A stretch of DNA of 64,000 nt from the NCBI GenBank assembly GCA_010279815.1, contig QEOQ01000663.1, positions 563,355 through 627,354 of the forward strand, read 5' to 3'. The notes below the pieces were generated by a model. It was not told the origin of the DNA and searched no databases. It saw only the letters and a list, made by a program, of their open reading frames with translations. Origin of the DNA: Brachionus plicatilis. Its lineage: Eukaryota; Rotifera; Eurotatoria; Ploima; Brachionidae. Positions 38,701 through 49,700 of this stretch are shown piece after piece (the stretch's first letter is position 1; the number at the start of each line of letters is the position of its first letter). Made by a program: the position numbers and the translations under genes.

Positions 38701-40372
38701 ATAGATAATTTTTTAATTAAAGCAGAAACTTTTATAGAAAATATATTTTTTTTTTAAAATGTCAACAATCATACAAATGAGAATAGCATGATTTAAAACA
38801 AATTAAAAAATTGAAATAATTATATTATGAAAAAAAATATGACATTAACTGAAAACATGTTTCATGGTGAAAAGCAGTAAATTAAATAACAGTAAGAAAT
38901 TATTAAACAGTTAGTCCAATTTTTAATTAATAAATATTCAATTCGATATCTGAAATTGAAATTTACGTAATTTTTTCAAATGCAACAAACAGTGTGCCAT
39001 TGAATTCATTAACTTTAAAAAGTCGAGATTACTTTTGAATTAAAAATAAATAAATATATAAATTCTTCACTAGATTCAAAAACTCAAGTTTAGATCATCA
39101 GTAGATTTTAAAAGGCAGTCAAAATTTGGAATTAATTAAAACTTTTATATTTGATATTGCTAACAAATTCAAATCAATTTTTAATGAAGATTATTCAACT
39201 CAAGGAAATTTTCTATTATTTTTTTTGCTTATCTTTGAATTTTTCTTCTTTATCATTGATTTTTCAGCACTGAATTGATTACTCCAATCATTGAAAATTA
39301 AGTGTTTCCAAAAATAATCTAAACCATAAAATACAACTTAGAGTAAAAATTAGCCATTATATTTGATAAACTGTCTCTTTCACAATTATTTTTCAAACAA
39401 GTAAAGCTATTTTTAAAATTGTAAATTTTCAAAAGTTGAAAATCCCTATAGTGTTAATTAAAAATCTGCGTAAGCACTATCAGTTGAATTTTTTAAAAAA
39501 TATTCGGAAATGATAAGGCTAAATTAGCAAGATTGAGTTTTCCCAACAAAATAGCTGAGAAATTTGTGTTTATAAAACAAAATCGTAAAAAGTAATTAAG
39601 AATAATATAACAAGCCATCTAATTATAAACTTGATTTTTAAAAATATAAAAAAAAAAAGAAATTTATTTTAGATTATTCATTTAGATGGATTCGATTTTA
39701 TTGGAAACATGGTACCTTTTCTAAAATGGTATTGAAAGAAATATAAAAACAAAGATTAAAATATGTACTTTCTATTCGATTTTATTGTTTTTTCTGAAAA
39801 AATTTTAATTATAGTAATAAAAATGATATTAAATAACAAAAAAATTTGATTTAAAACCTCGTTTAAGTTGGCTTGCATGAATTAAACATCTATCGATGAT
39901 TAAGTAAATATTTCGACAAAACTAATTCTAATATTGTACCACAAAAATGTAAGCGGAAAATGATTTCGTTTTTAAAAATTATTGATTTTGAACGAAAATT
40001 TTTGTTGTCGCCCCAATTTTTTGATTTAGTAGTTAGTTTTACCGATATTCTGACGCAACTCATTTGGCTTTGGCTGATTATTTAAAAGCATTAAATTAAA
40101 CAATTAATTACTATACACGGAATTGTGCCGCTAAATGTTTCAATAATACTTATTCAATCTCAAGATTATCCTCTAAACTAGAAAGAGCAATTAGATTTAA
40201 GTATTTAAAAAATGCTGTTAATATTTTTAATTAGTTTTTTTTTGTCTTAAGTGTCTTCAAATTTAATCGATTAGATAGATTTTTAGATGTCTTTTATATG
40301 ATAAAAGAATATAAATAAATTGAAATTTATTTTGTCTCTTAGAAATGATTTAGAAAAATAACACAAACTAAT
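35757..40372. other. AT-rich intergenic region between the Rac and GPCR genes
   Basis: No protein gene is recognisable. The exception to the low GC content is the island at 38470-38680, described separately. Promoter and 5' UTR exons of the GPCR gene may lie near the right end. Confidence 0.4.
38470..38680. other. GC-rich island of unknown nature
   Basis: About 200 bp with near-balanced base composition stands out in several kb of AT-rich DNA. A minus-strand frame is open for 78 codons across it (38465-38701), but I recognise no family. I compared it mentally with U1, U2, U4, tRNA and 5S and saw no match. It could be a young repeat fragment, a noncoding RNA gene or a transferred scrap. Confidence 0.4.
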
Positions 40373-43300
40373 ATGGAAAGACTAACAAAATTAAATCAAA
40401 TGAACGAGGCGTTTGAAAATTTTTCCTTCGGAGAAAAAATATCAAATTCATATGAGCTATTTTTTAAGCATCGATTGTGGTACTTGAGCTTCTTGTTGGT
40501 GATTGCATTGACTATTTTCGGAAATATGATGGTAGTGTTAGCCGTTGCCAAGAACAAAAAACTGCAAAATACAACAAATTATTTTTTGATGTCCCTGGCT
40601 TTGGCTGATATGCTTGTAGCTATTTTAGTAATGCCATTAAGCCTTTGGTCAGAATTGATCGGATATTTTCCGTTCGGGAAAATAATCTGCATCCTTTGGG
40701 TAAGTTTTTTGTTCATTATTGAATGTCGATTTTTTAAGATTTTGAAATTAAATTAAATATTATTTTTGAAGACTAAATATCGAAAAAAAATTAAGACTTT
40801 TAAATTAAAAAATAGATCAAGAATATATTTTTAATAGTTAATAATTGTGTTGATTTTTAGTTAATTTTTATTTTTAGTGTATTTTATTTTTATAAGATTT
40901 GTGTTAAGATTCTAAATCTTATTTTAATTTCAAATCTAATCTTATTCTTATTTTTATTTTAATTGTGATGGTTTTTAATGCATGGACAGTCATTTTATCA
41001 AACATAAGCGATTAATAATAAACCAAAATAAAATTTATATTATTTTGGCCTTTTATTTATTTAATATTTTTCAACATAGAATCTCATTTAATTTCAGTCA
41101 TTAAAAAATTTAAAGTCTTTGCTCGGACTTTTGAAAAAAAAACAAGTCTGGACTTGAACTTGACTTGAGACTTGTGATAATTTTTCTTAAAATTAAAGGG
41201 TTTCTTTTAATTCAGACTCTTTTATTGAGAACCAAAAAGATAGCCTTAACCTAAACCGAAACAAAATCATTAAGCTGAACTGAAACGAACCTAAATTTTT
41301 ATTCAATTTGTTAAAGAGTAGCAAAGTTAGTTAATTATACCGTCAAAATACAAAAAGCCAAAAGGTACCAAAACAGAACAATTAAAATTCTTAATTTTTA
41401 ATTTTTTTTTAAAGTTCCTCAATGAATATTTAAATAAAACTCTGTTTCTTTTCTTAATGTCTATGCGTGCATTTGTTTAATTCAAAAGGTTTTTAAAAAT
41501 TTTAATAAAATAATTCCGATATCATATGTTTAAAAATTTAATTATTTATATGTATGGTAACCAAGTCTAACCGGGTGCCCCATTTTTTTATTGAATATTT
41601 GGCACTCATTTTGATCGAAAACTTCAAAATAGTCACCCAATTTTCTCGAATTTTTTTATGTCACCCTTATACCTCCACCGGTAATTTTTTGAGGTCCTAA
41701 GACATATCTTAAAATATCCTAATATCATATCATATCCTAATATCCTAAAATTCTAAATATATTCTCATATATGCTTGAACATGTGGTTAATTGAAAAGTG
41801 GAAATAGGTTAGATCTTAAGTTATAATAAGGACCTTTAAAATCGTTTTTGCCGGATTAATAATTCGAGACTTTTTTACCTCATTAGACGTAATCAAACTT
41901 TAAGAGAAAAAAAAATGCTAAAGTTTTTTTAAAAAATATATCAAACATATCATTCGATTCCTCTCTTCGAGTTCTTCTTGCTACTATATTTTTTTAAGAA
42001 AATTCTTTTAGAATGAAGGAGATATAGCAGTTTTTCGAGTTTGGTCATCCTATCAACACTTAACCCCTTTAGACGTCGTTACCATATATGATAATCTAAA
42101 ATATAAAACATAATATAATAAAAGATGAATATTTTTCTGAGAATAGATCATATTTTCAAATATTTTAACATTTAATTAAAATTTTTAGCTTTAAAAAATA
42201 GTCACATTTTTATAGAAAATTTTGATTATAATGAAATAATAATATAATAATATTTTAAGCTACATCAGTTGATCTGCGGAGCAAGGCTAGACGTATTCTC
42301 GCTATGGTAGCTGTATGGTTTTACATACAGTAACATAAATAAGTTAATATCAAAATAAAGTTTTCGGTTATAGAAAAAAAAAATTATTCTATTTTAATTT
42401 ACGTTTATAATAAATATGAAAATGTACGTTTATCTAAATAAACGATAAATATAGGTTTTCTGACAATTTCCTTCCTCTAGTTTATTTTTACGTTCAGAAT
42501 GAAAATTTTATTTCCAAGTGAATACAATTGTTCTCTTTGATATTTTAGTCTAAAAATTACTATAAAACAAAATCAGAACCATGTTTTTGATTATAAATTG
42601 AAATATTCAATTATTTAAAAGAATTTTTATTTTAGAAAAAAAATACTGAACAAGTAATCAAGAAGGTAATGTGAGAATTTGTCGAAAGTACTTCACAAGT
42701 TGAAGTAAAATGATCCTGATTTGGGCTGAAACAGAATTCTAAAAAAGATACCGAAAAACAACTTGCTATTTTGAGTTTTTTAATTGTGATAAGTATTTTG
42801 AAAATTTCAATTATTAAAAATAGTAAAGAAGAAAGTTATTCTATCTAGAAAAAAAGATAGCTAAATTTTTTTTAATGAAAATTCGAAACTAATAAAAAAT
42901 TTTAATTTTGTTCAAAAAAATCTAAAAATCGTTTGATTAATTTCAGATGAGCGGTGATATATTTTTATGCACATGTTCAATATGGCATATGTGTTTAATG
43001 TCAATGGATAGATTTTTTACCATTCGATTTCCATTAAAATATGGTCGAAACAAAACCCGCAAGCTAATGATGATCAAAATCAGTCTTGTATGGTTAATTT
43101 CATGTTCTATTTCGATCCCGCTATTGGTCTTGGGCTACCAAAATCCAGCTGATTTGTTCACTGAAGAAAATTTAGTATGTGCTTTAAATCATTCACAGTT
43201 CAAGCTCTATGGCAGCATATTTGCATTCTACATTCCGTTTTTGATTATAGCCATAACTTACTCATTCACAATAGTTTCACTTAAAAAAATTATTAAAAAA

Positions 43301-44395
43301 AAAGAATTATGTGTTCAGTCAAATAAAAGTGAGAAAAAATTGTCCTTGTTTTCAAATTTTTTTTTCAACAGTGACAAAAGTTCCAATTCGATGGGAAATT
43401 CCGATACAAAACACAGAATTTCAGTCAATCCACCACGAATTTCTAGGAACAATTTTAGCGAGATCTCGTCAAAAAAAGAAAATTTTTTCGATCAATTTAT
43501 TTTAAAAACCGATGATCAAACAATTGAAGAAAAGCCCATTAAATTACATTTAATTCGGTCTAAGTCAGACAGCAAATTAAACAGATCACTTTCAAAAATT
43601 TTAATCTGTCGATCCGAAAGCAATGCCCTATGTAAAAAGTACGAAAAACTAGACAAATCAGCTTTAAAACCTTTGAATACAAAAATGAATGAAAAAAGTC
43701 AAATGTACAGAAAGTGTAAAAACTTGTGCGAATTTCAAAGTTCAGGTGATCAAAAAGAGATGCCAATTTTGATTTTATCTTCTAATAGATCAGATAATGA
43801 GTTAAATCCGGAATATAGTGAAAATAGAATCAGAAAAAACTCAAACGTTTCTTTTGGCTCATTCAGTTTTTTAGAATACCACAACCCGTTCAAGGAGCCT
43901 TCAATGCGAAAAACTAGTCAAAATGTTTCGCTATTGAGTCGAATTAGTGGGAAGAGCAAAAAAAAATCAAATATATCCAGCGCTGACTTGATACTCAGAA
44001 GCAATAGTTTGTTCTCTAGCTCAACCAAACAGCAAATTAAAATGTATAATAAGCAAAATAATGAAGAAAAAGCGCTCAAAGTCCTAATGATCATATTTTC
44101 AATGTTTGTATTGTTTTGGTCTCCTTTTTTTATTGTAAATATAGCTTCCGTGTTATGTACTAGTTGTTATTTTTTCAGTAATTACCAATTGATTTTAAGT
44201 ATTACTTGGCTTGGTTATACTTCTTCGATGATCAACCCTATCATTTACACCATGTTCAATAAATGTTTCAGAAAAGCTTTTTTGAATTTGTTGAAATGTA
44301 ATACGAAAAAGCAAAATCAAATTAAACGTCAAAATATATTTGTTTGTAAAAATTTGAATCACGATTCAACTAAAAATTCGAAAATATTTGTTTAA
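40373..44395 (+). CDS. Class A biogenic-amine receptor, closest in pattern to 5-HT2
   Basis: Seven-transmembrane G-protein-coupled receptor, 591 residues, in two coding exons (40373-40699 and 42947-44395) split by a 2,247-bp intron before TM3. Seen: TM1 GNMMVVLAVAKN, TM2 LALADMLVAI with Asp2.50, TM3 MSGDIFLCTCSIWHMC with the amine-binding Asp3.32, DRF in place of DRY, the Cys pair KIIC and VCAL for the ECL2 disulfide, TM5 FYIPFLIIAITYSF, TM6 LFWSPFFIVNI, TM7 ITWLGYTSSMINPIIY with Trp7.40 and Tyr7.43, and a helix-8 start FNKCFRKAF. The GLQ-like ECL2 and the TM7/helix-8 pattern resemble 5-HT2 receptors. Intracellular loop 3 is about 255 residues, Ser/Lys/Asn-rich, with many possible phosphorylation sites. 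I infer serotonin as the ligand from pattern; another amine is possible. Confidence 0.9.
41555..42100. mobile_element. Possible small inverted-repeat element in the GPCR intron
   Basis: TATGGTAACCAAGTCTAAC (from about 41562) faces GTTACCATA (end about 42087) in inverted orientation. The similarity continues inward with gaps (GTCTAA with TTAGAC, and GGGTG with CACTTAACCCC) for about 35 bp. TATG flanks both ends and could be a short target duplication. The interior is noncoding. Evidence is limited to these short ends. Confidence 0.35.
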
Positions 44396-44696
44396 TTGCT
44401 GTTATTTATTAATAAATTGAATTTTTTTTTTCAATTTTTTCAAATTTTTAGTTTTTTTTTTGATTTTTTGTCAGAATATATTATATTAATAAAGTCTCTT
44501 ATAAGAAATTCAAATTCAAATTTTCCAAATTATTTTCAAAACACAAGTTAATTAATTTTTGGGGTCTTGCCTGTTATGTGATCAGTTGGTCACATATTAT
44601 GTGACCAGTGACTTTATGTCGATTTGGTGACCAGGTATTTTTTCTGGCAATATTATTATTAAAATGAAGAATTTTTTTTTAAATTTTATTATTTAA

Positions 44697-44750
<54 letters not shown>

Positions 44751-44751
44751 T
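44697..44751. repeat. TTA trinucleotide microsatellite with retroelement-like tail
   Basis: An uninterrupted TTA run is followed by GTTCGAGCATACGCTCCTTCAGA and then an A-rich TAAAA repeat to about 44840. A related tail (GATCCAGCACATGCTCCTTCAGA followed by AAATAAATTAAA) lies at 48553-48595. The pair looks like the 3' end of a dispersed repeat family that inserted inside the DNA transposon. Confidence 0.55.
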
Positions 44752-45173
44752 ATTTGTTTTTCTGTTCGAGCATACGCTCCTTCAGATAAAAAAAAAAGAA
44801 AAAAAAAATAAATAAAATAAAATAAGATAAAATAAAATAATTAAAACAGTTTAAAAACTTTTAAATTTTAAATAAGTTATTTTTCATTTATGAATGAAAG
44901 GATGAGATACAAAAATAATAATTAAAGAGCTGGGAGAAAAAAGAAAAAAAACAAAAAAAAAAACAAAAAATATAGATAAGATCTTAAGAGTCAGAAAATT
45001 TTTGTATAATTAGGTAGCAGCTACACAGAGGAGTGGGATTCGTAATAAATCTAGAATCGAAGCCCCTTGAAGAATCTAGAAGTGATCAGTTATTAAATTT
45101 ATATGACCAGTTTTTTTATTTACGTGACCAATTTATACAATAATTTAAAATTATAAAAATTCAATAAAAAAAA

Positions 45174-45469
45174 TTAGTTATGCATTTTTGCGATGTGTTG
45201 CTCTACACCACGCTCATTTTTCATTAATTTCCCGCACTCCGAGGAAGCTATTGGGTTTTTATGTTTGCTAAGAACTTTTTTTACAGCAGATTGTGTCGAT
45301 TCAGAAGCAATTGGAGCTTCTGATGCAATTTTTGAAAACTTTTCTAATTCAAGTTCATATTTTGAGCTTTTTTTCTATAATTTTCTTTCGTACATTTTTG
45401 TACAGCAAATATTAAGCCTAAATCTACAAGTTTGTTAAAAAATTTTTTTTCATCATTCTCGTTTTCCAT
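45174..45469 (-). pseudogene. Frameshifted transposon ORF with a decayed C2H2 zinc-finger motif
   Basis: The minus strand starts with ATG (45469-45467) and reads MENENDEKKFFNKLVDLGL, continuing to NYRKK. A frameshift in an A run near 45375-45382 moves the frame, which then runs open to a stop at 45174-45176. The distal part contains SSECGKLMKNERGVEQHIAKMH. This is a C2H2 finger pattern (CGK, then HxxxxH) whose first Cys is replaced by Ser. It lies wholly inside the DNA transposon. No transposase catalytic domain is seen. A real protein of this kind may exist in a parental element. Confidence 0.55.
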
Positions 45470-45883
45470 TTTTTTCTAAATAATAGAAAAAACTTTTTGA
45501 TTATTATTAATATAACTTCAATTTTACATCCTCGCTTAAAAAATTTTCATATTACATCAACAATAATGAAAAAAAATCAAATCTTGCAAGTATAGTTGCA
45601 ATGGCAATTATTTTATTACATTTTCAATTAAATTTTATTTTACTTAAAAGAAATTTATGTGACCAATTGCAAAATTTTCGTGACCAAATGTTTATTTGGG
45701 TGACCAGGTTAAAATTGTTTATAAACATTTTTACCAAATAAATAATTTTGTCTGATCACATATTAGGTAACCAGTGAATATATGACCAGTCAGATAAAAT
45801 ACCTGGTCACCAAATAGACATAAAGTCACTGGTCACATAATATGTGACCAGTTGGTCACATAACAGGCAAGACCCAATTTTTG

Positions 45884-46786
45884 CTATAAAAAACTAAACA
45901 AAATTTAAAATTAATTTTTAGGCCTTTGTTTGGACTTCTTTCTATTAGCTATGAAATAATGCATATCGTACTTTTATAAAAAGTTTGAAAATATTTAGTA
46001 GAAATTTCTAGGACAGATACAAAATCCACTAAAAAAATCAAAAAATTATAAAAAAATTTACATTTTAGACAAATCAGCTTTGTTTGATCATCCTTCAATG
46101 ACAATCAAAAGTATTAGTAAATTTTTAAATTAAATGTAAAAAAAGTTCTTGCATTTGTGAGAAAGAGTATCTTTGGTTCTAAATTTCAAAATTCACATTC
46201 AAAAACATAGTCTAAATATCTTTCGAAATTTAATTTAATTTATTTCAAAAATTACGCCAGACTCGGCGATGAAAAAATTCAGAATATATTCAAAAAGGTT
46301 GATTTTTGCCAGAAATGTCTGCTAGTTTTGAAACTTCAATCAAATAAACTGAGAAATCATATTTATTATTATAATTTATTTCAGAAAGCACCTATTGTCT
46401 GTTAAAAAAAAATTGAAGATAAAAATTAGAAAAATTTTCAAAATATAAATAATAAACGAGTCTTTTCATGATTTAACATGTGAAATATCTCAAACTTAGT
46501 TTTAAAAAAAATTTAAAGAACATTGAGACTAGTTTTTTTTCCATTTAAACTACTTTAAAATCAACTTAATTCTGTGTGTACCCTTATGCATACATCAATA
46601 GAGAATATTCTAATTTAAAAGGTTCAGCATAGAAAAATAGAATAAATTCAAAAATAATACCGAAAACTATTTTAAATTGAAAATAGAAATTAAAACATGG
46701 TTAACAATTTTTAGAAAAGATTGATTAAGTATTTTTCTCGATAGAAAATAAAAATTTTCATGTAAGGTTAAAAGAAAAATTCTAAA
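45884..46786. other. AT-rich spacer between the transposon and the SENP gene
   Basis: No coding sequence, RNA gene or repeat end is recognisable. It should contain the promoter of the SENP gene. Confidence 0.35.
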
Positions 46787-49700
46787 ATGGCAAAGATGGG
46801 TTCATCATTATATCCCTGCAAACAATCTAAAGATGAAAAAAGCAAATCACTAGTATTTAAACTAAAAAAATTATCTATTTTATTTTTAATTTAAAATAAA
46901 GCAGTGCGATGTCTGTAAAATTGAAATGAAAACGATCAATCAATTCTACCGATGCCCTAGCTGTGCTAAGATAGAAGCTAGCGAAGTAATTTTTGAATTT
47001 CAATTCACAACTTTTTTTAATTCATAAGTTAAACATTTTTCAATTTTTTAAGGGCTATTTTGAAAAAAAGAAGATTGAAAAAGAGAAAAAGGAACAGGTA
47101 CTAAAAGAGAGTTTACCTAACTATAGTTTACGGAGTTGTGATACTTCAAAAAAAAGATCTGAACCTGAAGGTACGCAAATTGTTTTATTGTTCATGTTTA
47201 AATCTTTTAAGAATACTTAGTTTTCTAAAAGTTATTGAATTGACCGATAGCGATGAGGAAAAAGATGCAAAATTAGCAAATAGTATTCACGGAAATAAAG
47301 CTAATGAGACAAATTACTCAAAGTTAGCAAAAATTGAAAATAAAACTGAGTATATTTACAAAGAGTGGCAAATTCGGACAAGCGATATTGAATCAATGGA
47401 AAAAATGCTCAGGCGAGAAGTTAATGAAGACATGTCAAATAATTTAAGTTGTAGTGAGTTTCCTTTTAAAGCTAGGGGAACGTATTTTCGTCTTGGTGCC
47501 TATGAAAACAAAACACAAAATTTACAAGAAATTAGTCCAGATAAAGATTCGTCAATTGAATTTACCGAAAAAGAAGGGATTCAAATAAATTTTATCGGTA
47601 AGAAAATCAAGTTTTAGAATTAAAAAAATTCAAAACAGTGTCTTGTTTAAAACTATTTTCAAATTAAATTTTGAATAAATAAATTTTTCAGTCTTATAGT
47701 TAAATAATGAGCTATATTTATTAAGGATTAAATAGTAAATTTATTTGAGGCGATTTTAAGTATGTTTGATGATTAGAAATAAAATTGCTTTTCTAAAAAT
47801 ATTTAAAAAAATCATACCAGTAAAATATGAAAATTTTATCGCTAATTAACTTTTTTTTGTCACAAAAAAAGTTTTGATTAAATTTTTTAATTAAATTAAA
47901 GCAAAAAGAAATGGCTGACCATAAAAATTATCTTTACATGTTAAAATGCTTAAAAAGTTTATTCTCTAATAAACCAGTTCTTAGCCTTTTTCTATGAGAT
48001 TTTTATTTTGACTTGAACAGAATAAAAACAGATTTATTAATTTTAAAAGAATCCAAGTTTTGATTTTATCAATAATTTAACACGCTATTATATTTGCGTT
48101 ATTACACGTGGCTTTATTTTTACAAATTACATGTTAAAAATTTTTATTGTGTTTAAAATGCCCCATATAAAAAACCCTCATCTCAAGCATTCCAATTTTT
48201 AATATTTTTGAAGTTTAAACTCAGATAACATAAATTAATAGAATACAAATTTCTCTAGATATTGTAGAGAATTTACCAGCTTAAGTTTAAAAAGAAAACC
48301 ATCAAGATTATTAGAATATGACAAAGGTTATAAGACTCGGAATATGTGTCTGACTAAACTATAACAATATTATTTGAAAGAAAAATTTCAGATTTAGCTC
48401 AATTCTCTTCACAAAAATATCTTTAGAAAAAGGCTGATTGTATTAAATTCTAAGCGATGGCCTTTTTTCCTTTTTGGTTCCTAAAAAATTATTTACAGGA
48501 ATTATTATGTTATGATTAAATTTTTTTTTTTTTTTATTGTAAAAAAAATTCTGATCCAGCACATGCTCCTTCAGAGAAAAATAAATTAAAATATATAAAC
48601 AAAAATCATAATTATATTTAAATAAGAGAGAAGTTAAATTTTTTAATTAATCTTTTAATTAATCTAATTTTGATTTTTAAATAAAATAATAGACATTTAC
48701 TAATGTATAATAAACTTTTTACAGCTTGTGGTTAAATTAGTCTTCAAACTCGACAAAAAATTGTTTTTAAATTACTTTTGAAATGTCAAAACAATTTTTT
48801 TTTCTATTTCGCTTTTAGGAAGTAATTATTGAATTGTCGTGGTTACTTTCATCTTCATTGCTATCGAATTCTTTAAATAATTCTTGTTCAGGATCATTTA
48901 ATTTAATATTTTGATTAATAGAAAAGATTTTCGATTTCAAAAATTTTTTTCTAAAGCTCAAGAAAAATAAAAAATTATTTTTTTTTAATTTAAATTTATA
49001 ACCAAGTTTTAAACAAGTCATAATTTTTTTCATACAAATCATTTTTATTCTCTGTACTGTCATTTGAATGCTGAATAATAATTAAAGATTTTTTTAAATA
49101 CAATTATTTAAAATTATTAATTTTTAAAGAAAATGAAAATAAAATAAATATAACTATCTCCACAATGGATATAAAATACGCTGCATGCATCTTTTACGAT
49201 CCATTGTATCTTATTTTAATGCATTTAAATCAGCAAACAGTCGATATGTATAAGAAAAGTATGAAAGATCTTGATGGATTCGATCATAATTACCCAGCTT
49301 CATGTAACTTTTTTATTTTCTTTCAATATTTAAAATCATAAAGAAAATTAATAACAATTAGACATTGCTAATAGTCGACTAGTTTATATGCTGAACATTG
49401 AAAAGAACAAACTAAAAGATTTTAGCAACATGCTTTCGAGCTATTTTAGCACAATAATGGCTGAGAGCTGCGTAAGAAACGTATAACTAAAAATAACAAA
49501 GAAAATTAATATTTATTTTTAAAGAATCAACTAAATTTTATTAAACAGCAAAAAGGCAAATGGCTTGTATATGATACATTTAAATACTGCGAAAATAAAC
49601 CAGAAATAGTAGAAAATTTTATTAAAGGATTTGTTCCAGTCACATCTAAAGTGTATGATTTAAATCAAATTTTTTTTTTCATAATTTTTGAAGTTTTTAT

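Larger units (their letters stand above)
44562..45875. mobile_element. Complete non-autonomous DNA transposon with 8-bp target duplication
   Basis: 1,314-bp element with ~83-bp terminal inverted repeats beginning GGGTCTTGCCTGTTATGTGA; the arms differ at only a few positions. The flanks are the identical 8-mer AATTTTTG at 44554-44561 and 45876-45883, a clear target-site duplication. An 8-bp duplication fits hAT, P or Merlin-type transposases; the GGG terminus is not the usual hAT CAG. TGACCA/TGGTCA words are dense in both ends and continue inward (for example near 45100, 45125, 45660, 45680, 45705 and 45783), like subterminal transposase-binding sites. The interior carries a TTA microsatellite and a broken minus-strand ORF (45174-45469). 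The high identity of the arms and the intact duplication suggest a fairly recent insertion. It lies just downstream of the GPCR gene. Confidence 0.9.

Noticed and set aside
45193..45438. 81-codon + strand open frame inside the DNA transposon
   Set aside because: It is the antisense of the better-supported minus-strand zinc-finger-like frame.
48815..49063. 82-codon minus-strand open frame ending in an acidic Asp/Glu/Ser stretch, inside the SENP intron
   Set aside because: A nested gene is conceivable, but the Lys/Phe-rich body looks like AT noise and nothing else supports it.
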